A DNA stretch of 20,702 nt from SIG480 sp045533555 (lineage in GTDB: Bacteria > Bacillota > Clostridia > Oscillospirales > JAAYXM01): positions 1-20,702 of the forward strand of contig JAZSHZ010000106.1 in the NCBI GenBank assembly GCA_045533555.1, given 5' to 3'. Each line of letters starts with the position of its first letter. The first letter of the stretch is position 1. Under the pieces are notes generated by a model. The model made no database searches. It had not been told where the DNA came from and saw only the letters and a program-made list of their open reading frames with translations. Shown piece by piece: positions 1-7,600 of this stretch. Position numbers and translations under genes: made by a program.

Positions 1-23
1 GGACGGCGTCCCCGACGTCCCGC
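1..23. repeat. In-frame palindromic element (copy 1, at window edge)
   Basis: The sequence GGACG(1-5)...CGTCC(16-20) forms an imperfect palindrome inside the coding frame, just before the first SLH repeat. It encodes the linker DGVPDVPQ. A near-identical element (DGVLDVPQ) lies at 9070-9097, but there between SLH repeats 2 and 3. The different position in two paralogous anchors suggests insertion rather than descent. The outer base of the left arm is cut off by the window start. Confidence 0.6.
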
Positions 24-574
24 AAGCCCCCAGAAATGCAAGATTTATTGACCTCGGCTCACACGCATGGGCAGCGGATGCAACAAACAGTCTCGCGGAT
101 GAAGGAATAATCAAGGGTACAAGTGAAAACACGTTCTCACCTGCGGCTAACATCACGCGCGCAGACTTCGCAATACTCCTTGTCCGCGCAATCAAGTTAG
201 CTTCCGAGAGCGAAGAAAACTTCGCGGATGTTTCCTCCTCCGACTACTTCGCAAAACAGCTGGCGATAGCTCGCAACACAGGTCTTGTCAACGCCATCGG
301 TGAGAACAAGTTTGCACCGAGAAACAACATCACCCGTCAGGATATGATGGTAATTGTTTACAGAGCTCTTGTGGGAATGGAGAAGAAATTTGACACAACG
401 GCAATTTCGGCATCCGACTTTGACAAAGTCGCAGACTATGCAAAAGACGCAGTATCTGCTCTCGTCAATGCAAAGCTCGTAAACGGCAAAAACGGTCTCA
501 TAGACCCGACGGCAAATACAACACGCGCAGAAGTTGCAGTGTTGATTCAGCGAATTCTCGATTTCGTAAAATAA
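1..574 (+). CDS. SLH-domain surface protein, C-terminal end only (5' truncated)
   Basis: An open frame (codons from base 2) runs in from the window edge and stops at TAA 572-574, giving about 190 residues of a larger protein. What is visible is a short linker (DGVPDVPQAP) and three S-layer-homology repeats: FIDLGSHAWAADATNSLADE..., then ...ENFADVSSSDYFAKQLAIA..., then SDFDKVADYAKDAVSALVNA.... SLH triplets bind pyruvylated secondary cell-wall polymer non-covalently, so the protein is exported and wall-attached. The triplet is closely similar in protein and DNA to the C-terminus of the large enzyme at 1681-9267, so the two are paralogous at least in their anchors. The catalytic or binding part lies outside the window, and its function cannot be stated. 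Confidence is high for the SLH end. Confidence 0.93.
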   Translation, partial: DGVPDVPQAPRNARFIDLGSHAWAADATNSLADEGIIKGTSENTFSPAANITRADFAILLVRAIKLASESEENFADVSSSDYFAKQLAIARNTGLVNAIGENKFAPRNNITRQDMMVIVYRALVGMEKKFDTTAISASDFDKVADYAKDAVSALVNAKLVNGKNGLIDPTANTTRAEVAVLIQRILDFVK

Positions 575-606
575 AAAAAGAACTCACGACAATAAGTCGT
601 GAGTTC
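573..606 (-). terminator. Intrinsic terminator for araC-like gene (minus strand)
   Basis: A perfect 11-bp stem GAACTCACGAC (580-590) / GTCGTGAGTTC (596-606) has a 5-nt loop. On the minus strand it is followed by a run of seven T (complement of 573-579), the arrangement of a Rho-independent terminator for transcripts coming from the regulator at 652-1521. No T-run follows on the plus strand, though the stem could still stabilise the 3' end of the SLH gene mRNA. Confidence 0.75.
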
Positions 607-617
607 TCAGACTGTCG

Positions 618-645
618 AAAAAGTCCAGCGAAAGCTGGGCTTTTT
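618..645. terminator. Bidirectional terminator between converging genes
   Basis: AAAAAGTCCAGC (618-629), loop GAAA, GCTGGGCTTTTT (634-645) forms a stem with one G-T pair. The T-tract on the plus strand (641-645) and A-tract at 618-622 let it end transcription in both directions, fitting the convergent SLH gene (+) and regulator gene (-). Confidence 0.8.
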
Positions 646-651
646 CTTGAT

Positions 652-1521
652 TTAGTTGTTTTCTTTTGAAGCAAGCTTTGCGTATTCGGATGGAGTAATT
701 CTGACGCGTTGCTTAAAGAGCCTCGAAAAATATTGAACTGAGTTGAATCCAAGGCGCTCCGAAATCTGCGTGAAGTTCAGCGATGTGTTCTTGATAAGCC
801 TCTGTGCCTCCGAAATTTTGAGATAGGTGAAATATGAAACGGGAGATTCGCGGACGAGCTCATTGCAGATACGGTTTAATTTTGAAGGACTCAGGGCGCA
901 TCCGCGGCTGATATCCTCAAGTGTAAGAACTTCGTTTATATGTGCAAGCATATATTGAGTAATGATGTCCAACTGCTCATAACTGTAGTTTGTGTGATTT
1001 GTGGTAAGTTCGGTATCGGATGAAGCCGCATCGGGAAGAAGCAGGCTTATAAGCAGAAGCTCAAGTCTGTTTTTTATAAGCTGAAGCTCAAGATCCGAAA
1101 CGCCTGCTCTCGGAACCATCCCCCGCGCAACGTTTTTTGCCAGTGTAAAGCAACTGCTGCCGTGAGATATGAGCTCCGTCAAAAGAGCCTTTTGTTTGCT
1201 GTTTGGTGTGATTATGCGGTTGTAGACTGAGTCGAGAACAGGAGAGGTTGCCTCAAATCCGACAATGCCAACGGTTGCTGAGCTTGGCGCGGTTGCCTCG
1301 TGAAAAGAATTGGGTGCAAAAATGATAAGTTGATTTTCCGAAAGGTCATATTGTGTCGCATCGATATATACGGAATGAACACCTTTTTCAACGTAAAAGA
1401 GCTCGGGAAAATCGTGCTTTTCTCCAAGAACGTGCCTTCCTGTAAGTATGGAATGATGAACGGAAACAACAGAAGTTACGGATATTGCGGAGGGGATTGC
1501 GTTCTTGATATATTTGGTCAT
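652..1521 (-). CDS. AraC-family transcriptional regulator
   Basis: This is a 289-residue protein of usual AraC/XylS length. The N-terminal part (about 15-110, with HHSILTGRHVLGEKHDFPEL and a later LIIFAPNSFHEA) looks like a cupin-type sugar-sensing domain. The C-terminal part (about 200-285) carries two helix-turn-helix units, TLEDISRGCALSPSKLNRIC and FTQISERLGFNSVQYFSRLF, ending in the family-typical ITPSEYAK. The ATG at 1519-1521 follows a GGAGGT ribosome site (complement of 1529-1534). It is transcribed divergently from the polysaccharide operon beginning at 1681, the usual arrangement for a local activator of glycan-use genes. The inducer is unknown. A 21-bp-spaced direct repeat (1544-1580) in the shared upstream region is a candidate binding site. 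The family call is firm; the regulated target is inferred from position. Confidence 0.93.
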   Translation of the reverse strand: MTKYIKNAIPSAISVTSVVSVHHSILTGRHVLGEKHDFPELFYVEKGVHSVYIDATQYDLSENQLIIFAPNSFHEATAPSSATVGIVGFEATSPVLDSVYNRIITPNSKQKALLTELISHGSSCFTLAKNVARGMVPRAGVSDLELQLIKNRLELLLISLLLPDAASSDTELTTNHTNYSYEQLDIITQYMLAHINEVLTLEDISRGCALSPSKLNRICNELVRESPVSYFTYLKISEAQRLIKNTSLNFTQISERLGFNSVQYFSRLFKQRVRITPSEYAKLASKENN

Positions 1522-1543
1522 TTAATGCACCTCCGATCATAGT

Positions 1544-1580
1544 GAAAAAATTATATAAATTTACGAAAAAATTGTATAAA
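1544..1580. promoter_or_regulatory. Candidate AraC operator: 21-bp-spaced direct repeat
   Basis: GAAAAAATTATATAAA (1544-1559) and GAAAAAATTGTATAAA (1565-1580) match at 15 of 16 bases and start exactly 21 bp apart, two helical turns on one face. AraC-family proteins commonly bind such tandem half-sites. The left copy contains ATTATA (1550-1555), which on the minus strand reads TATAAT, a possible -10 for the regulator gene with a 5' leader of about 20 nt. Binding there could therefore autoregulate. The region is AT-rich, so chance similarity is possible. Confidence 0.5.
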
Positions 1581-1599
1581 ACAAAACAAGGTTCAATGT

Positions 1600-1680
1600 G
1601 ATAAAATTATAATAGGCTTCTAGAATATTTTATAGTATAAATTCGAAAATGTAAAGAAAAATAAATCGGAGGAAAGAAAA
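1600..1680 (+). promoter_or_regulatory. Promoter region and ribosome site of polysaccharide operon
   Basis: TATAAT at 1608-1613 is a good -10 box, but no matching -35 box sits 16-18 bp upstream (bases near 1585-1590 read AACAAG). This is what an activator-dependent promoter looks like. A second AT-rich -10-like stretch is at 1636-1641. The ribosome site GGAGGA (1668-1673) lies 7 nt before the ATG at 1681. The transcription start is inferred only. Confidence 0.45.
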
Positions 1681-4600
1681 ATGAAAAGAGTGTTTGCGTT
1701 TATAACAGCTATTGCGCTTGTTATCGGTATGCTTCCGATAACATATGCAACCGGGACTGCGGGGGTTGAATATCTGTTTAACCTGACCTCCCACGGTTGC
1801 ACGCAAGCGGAGGAGAGCGATGTCCGAAGCGAAGCATTCAGAATTGATAATATGTCTTCGGGGGCAAAGTCCGCTCCGTGGGGATTTTTGAACTGTGGAG
1901 ATATCGGATCAGGAAAGATAAGCAATGATTCGCTCCTGTGGCAGATAGCAAATAACGGTGAGCCTTCGGATGCGGCAATCGGCTTTGAAATTTCGGTCGG
2001 AAGCGCGGGAAGATATATTCCCGCGCTTCGCGGAAAAGCTTCCGAAGAAGGCTTTGCGGCAAGGGTTTATCTTTTCGAAAAGCCGCAAAACGCAATGTCG
2101 TGGAAATATTCTGCGGATAACGAAGCGGCTTCGGTTCTGAGCTTTATTGAAAATGTAAAAATGATAAACTCATATTATTTGCTTGGCGAGATCGATTTCT
2201 ATGGAGCTGATGACGGAACTGATATTGCAAAAAGCTTCGAAGCGCTTGATATTAAAAATGCGGGGGAATATTTTCTTGTTCTTGTTCCGTCGGGCAAAAA
2301 TATCGGGGAAGCAGAGCTTTTGAGCTTTGCGCTGAACGAAGTGCCGGAGAATGAGGCCTGCGAAAAGGAATTCAATTCGGCGGATGCATATAGGTTTAAA
2401 AATCCGGGTGCATCATATACTGCGAGCATTGAGAATGGCTTTTTTGCCGCAAGCAATATCGAGGTCAGGCGATATGGTCTGACCGTGCCGAACGGACCGC
2501 TTGCGGTGTTTGGGTTGCAGGTCGATAAATCAGGGACATACAACATCAATTTTGGTGCGGATAATGATGCGGCAGTAAACTCTGCGGCTCCTGCTATATA
2601 TGTTATGGAAGATGACGGGACATATACGGAGAATACGGCGGCTAATGTTTTGCTTGCGGGAAAATCTCCTGTTGGCTACTTCAATTTTTCAACCCTTAAG
2701 GCATCGGATAGCTATGTCGCCGTAACGCCTGACGGAAAGCGTGAGAGCGAGGCTTCATCTGTATATCTTGATTCCTCAAAGAAATATTTCATTGTTATGT
2801 TCATGGACGCAAATTCTTTTTATCTCAATGATGTTGCGGATACGGGAGATTTGGGAAATAAAGGATATGCTCCGGCGGAAGGCGGAGGAATAAAGACCGC
2901 TTCAGGCTCGACTCTTGGAAAAAGTAATTATCAGATTATTGAGTTTTCGAAAATCAAGCTCACTCCCGGAACTGTTGCTTCGGGTAAACCGATACCTGCG
3001 CCCGCAATCAAATTTGCAGAGCTGACAGTTTTGGAAGACAGGATTTTCGTCGGAAAAGCTGCGAAAACCGAAATCAGCATCACGAATGAATTTGATGAAC
3101 CGTGGTTGTATGAATACAGAGCGGAATACAAATCATCGGGAAATAATATATCTGTTGATGCAAACGGTGTGATAAAGGCGTTGGCAAAAGGCGATTGCGA
3201 GATATGGGCAGAGGTGACGGTTGACGGAAAAACAGTTGAAACAAACAGAATAAAGCTTGAAATACTTCCAATACCGATTCTTGATAGGCTCGTCATAACT
3301 TCGGACAAGCTTCTGCCGGAGGTGGGAGACATAGCGAAGCTTACCGTTTCGGGATTCCTCACGGATGGAGCGAATGCCGATATAAGTGATTATGAGGTTT
3401 CGCTTTCAAGCTCAAATCCGGAGGTCGCGACCGTATCTTCAGACGGAACAATCACGACATACAGGGAAGGTCTCGCTGTTATTACAGCAAGGGCGATAAA
3501 CGAAGATGGCAATGAGATAATATGCAAATATAATTTCAACGTAGGAGCCATATCCAAAAATGTGATTATAAATTTTATGGATACGGTGATAAATGACGAT
3601 AAGAGCGCGCCGAGCGCAGGCAAGACGCCCGGATATGAGATTGTTATGAACGAATCCGACGCGACATATTGGAATACATCAAATTCGAATAATACGGATA
3701 CGGTTAGATTCCTTTATGCAGGCGTGACCGGACCGGTGTGGCCGAGTGCCGATGCAAATGAAAAAAGCGGAATAACGCTTCTTGTGAATGTTCCTCTCGA
3801 GCAGGACTACAGAATAGTATATCGCGGCGCGAAATGGAAAAACGGCGGCGTTTTCCATATATTTGTTGATGATAAATATGTCGGAGACTACAACGGATTT
3901 GATGCAGCTTGCGACAAGGTTGTTGATTGCGGAGAATTCGTTTTCAACACGGTTCATCTGACCGCGGGCACGCACAAGCTCGTGTTCAAAAAGAGTGAGC
4001 ACGTATGCTACAGAGGCGCGCTCTTCCTTAACGAGATAAGATTTGAGGCAGTTGCGGAGCAGAGAACTGAATATAAAGGCTTCGTGGCTGAAATTCCGTC
4101 CGAGCTTGCGGTCGGTGAGGTATTTGAGGAAAAAGCAATTGCGGAAATGACGGACGGATCATCTCTTTGTTTCGGCATAAATGCCGAAGGTGAGCCGGAT
4201 TCTGAGACAAAAGCGCTTTTTGAAACCGATAATGGAGCGGTTCTCGGCATTTCGGCAGGTAACACGATTGGAAACAAAGGAAGAATTCCGTATAGAATAG
4301 AAGGCATCGCGGAGGGATGTGCAACTGTTACTTACGGTATGATGATAGGCGGTGAAGCACTGACGGAGACGAAGACCGTCAAGGTCAGAAAGCTTGAACT
4401 TGCGAGAGTCAGCTTTTCGGAATCTCGCAAAGCTCTTTTCAGGGGAGCGACTGCGGAAATCCATGCGGAGGCAATTCTTGAAAACGGTAGAGTGCTCAGT
4501 GAAAGAAGCGCACCGATAACCTATACATCCATGGACGAAAGTGTAGTGGTGGAAGGGAATATCATTACCGCCCTCAGAACGGGGAAGACTCAGATCAAAG

Positions 4601-7600
4601 CTTCGGCGACTTTTAATGGCAAAACAGAAGTTGCGCTCCTTGATGTCGAAGTAACGGACGAGGGGGTTGCTGAGATTGAGATCACTTCGGGCGGAAGCGA
4701 TAAGATAAGGCTCACAGACGATGCGGCAGATCGCTATCCGCTTTGGGTAACCGCGAAAACGAATCTCGGAAACGATGTCGATATGTCTTCTGTTGAGATT
4801 GAGGCGGAAGCACTGACTCCCGATATTGCGAAAATTGCATATGAAAGCTATCCTGATGAAAAAAGTGCTGCGGCATATTATATTGAGCCGATAAAGGAAG
4901 GTACGGCAATATTCAGTGTTCGGATAATGCTACCGTCGGGTACGATAACGCAAGAAGTTGAAATTCCCGTTGTGAATGCGAAAAGAAAAGCAACACTGTT
5001 CACAGAGGAAAGACGCGAAAACGCGATTGAAAATGTTTCAAAGTATTCCTGGGCGAAATCCACGGCTCGGCTCCAGATATCAAGGGCGGATAAATATGCC
5101 GGTCTTGAAGAGCAGATATATAATCTCTTCCCCTCGCAGGAAATACCGAGAAGTATGACTGTCGGTGCAGAGGGAGACCCCGAAATGTATTATTGCCGCT
5201 ATTGCGGGACTAATTTGCAGGCGGAGTTTTCAAACTTCCCGTGGATGCATGCGCCACTCGCAAAACCGTGGAAAATACAGTGTCCCAAGTGCAAACGACT
5301 TTTCCCGTCGAATGATTTTGAGAGCTTTTATAAGCTTGGCCTGAATGAATATGGCGAATTTATTTATCAGGATGCTCTTGATGAGCACAGAAAGCTATTT
5401 GGAGACAAATCGATAACCGAGCCGGGAGCAAAACACAGTGAACAATGGAAAAAATACTATGGCTACGGTGTAAAGGGAGGATACCTTACAAACAATCTCT
5501 ATTACGACCTTGAAAACAATAATACCATAAATTGCGGACGCGGTCTGCGCGACGGAGAAACAGAGGCGACATGGGGCGTCGATGACGGATATGGCTATGT
5601 TCCGTCTGAATCGGACGGAACGCCCTACGGCTACACCGTCAATAATAAATTCATAACAGAGCGCCATCTCTATATTGCGGAATATGCTCACAGTGCTTTG
5701 TGGAGATATCAGAACGGCGATGGCGGCGGTATGCTTACACATGCGATAGATTCCAATGCAAATGCGTATTACTATACAGGCAATATCAAATACGGAAGAA
5801 CTGCGGCAATCCTTCTTGACCGCCTTGCGGACTTTTTCCCCGATTATGATATAAAAGCCTTCGGCGATGATGTCTGGAATTCCGACGGAGGTTCAAATCT
5901 CGGAAAGCGTGAAGGACGTATATGGGAAACCGGACTTGTTATGAATAATGTCCGCTCATATGACAAGGTGTTCGAGCTCTATGATGACCCATATGTTCTT
6001 TCGTTCATACAAAAAAAGGCAAATCAATATAAAATGCGGAGCGCAAAGCAAACTGCTTCGCAGATAAGGCAGCATATTGAAGACAGGCTCATAAGAGAAA
6101 GCCTTGATTCCGTTCGCCGTTATGAGGTTTTCGGAAACTTCGGACCTGCGCAGCAGGTAACGACGATATGCGCAATTGTTCTTGATTCGGGCGAAGAAAC
6201 AAAGTATTGGCTTGATTATTTAAATAAACCCGGTTGGAAAAACGTCAAACCTCTTGCGACGGGTGGAGGAATAAACGAAGTTCTTTTCTCGACGACCTGC
6301 GCAGACGGTATGAGTGATGAAGCATCCGAATATGGAACGATCTGGCTCGATGGACTTATCAGCGTTGCTGAGTCGCTTGGCTATTATGAAGGTTCGGAAG
6401 ATCTTGAGAAGATAAAATTCACAAATAATCCGAAATATAAGCAGATGTTCTATGGCTTGCTTCCGATATATGCCGCAAAGAGCTACTCGGCGCAGATAGG
6501 CGATTCGGGAACAACTGCGGGAAGTTCACACTGGATGGATGAGACTCTTGCTCTTCAGGGATGGATAGAGACGAAGGACCCGGTTTTTGCGCAGTTTATG
6601 TATATGCTTAATGGTGATAAGACAAAAGGACTTCACTACAGCATCGATACCAAAGACCCCGAAAGCCTCCAGAAAGAGGTCCGTGATATTATTGATGAAT
6701 ATGGAACACTTGATCTCGATTCGGATATAATGACGCATTTCGGATATGCAATTCTGCGTGACGGAAAAAGCTTTTCAAGCAATGTCACGGCGGCAACGGC
6801 GGATGATACGACGAGGAATGCATGGTTGTATTTCGGCGGCGCGGCGACGAGCCACGGCCATGAGGACAGCCTCAATCTCGGTATGACCGCTTTCGGGCTC
6901 AATTTTCTGCCTGATCTCGGATATCCCGAAAAAACGGGAACAGACCCGAACAGAATACAGTGGGTTTCAAACACACTTTCGCATAATACCGTTGTTGTAA
7001 ATGAAAAGATGCAGAAGGAAAACAGCGAAATCCACGGCAAGGTAAAGCACTATGACGATGCGGATAATGTCAAGGTAATAGATGTATCGACGAAATACAG
7101 TTATGAGGATGAAAATGTCGATGAGTATCGCCGTGCCGTTGTTATGATAAAGGTGGACGACAAGAATTCATATTATGTGGATCTTTTCAGAATCCTTGGC
7201 GGAAACAGCCATATCTACAGCCTGCACGCGCAGAGCAATGAGATATCGGATACAAAAGGGCTGAAGCTTGTTCCGCAGGTGGATGAAAACGGTAATTACA
7301 CAGGAACCTATGCCGGAAAGGAAAGCACATTCGGAGATGATGCGAAGGGTGAATATCCCGCTGGTTACACATGGCTTAATAATGTTGACCGGGATGAGGA
7401 TCCGGAAAACAAAATTGAAATCGATTTCAGAATAAAAGACTTCAATAACGCAATTACGAATTCGGATGGACTCGGACTCCGTGTAATAATGCTCAATGAT
7501 ACGAATGTCGAAAACGGAGCGGACATAAATGTTGCGATCGCGGACGGATATGCGCCCGATAAAGCGGAAAACAAGAATATAGATAAGCTTAAATATGTAC

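Noticed and set aside
1522..1680. Riboswitch or structured leader before the operon
   Set aside because: The leader is AT-rich with no stable multi-stem structure, conserved aptamer bases or terminator/antiterminator pair that I can see.
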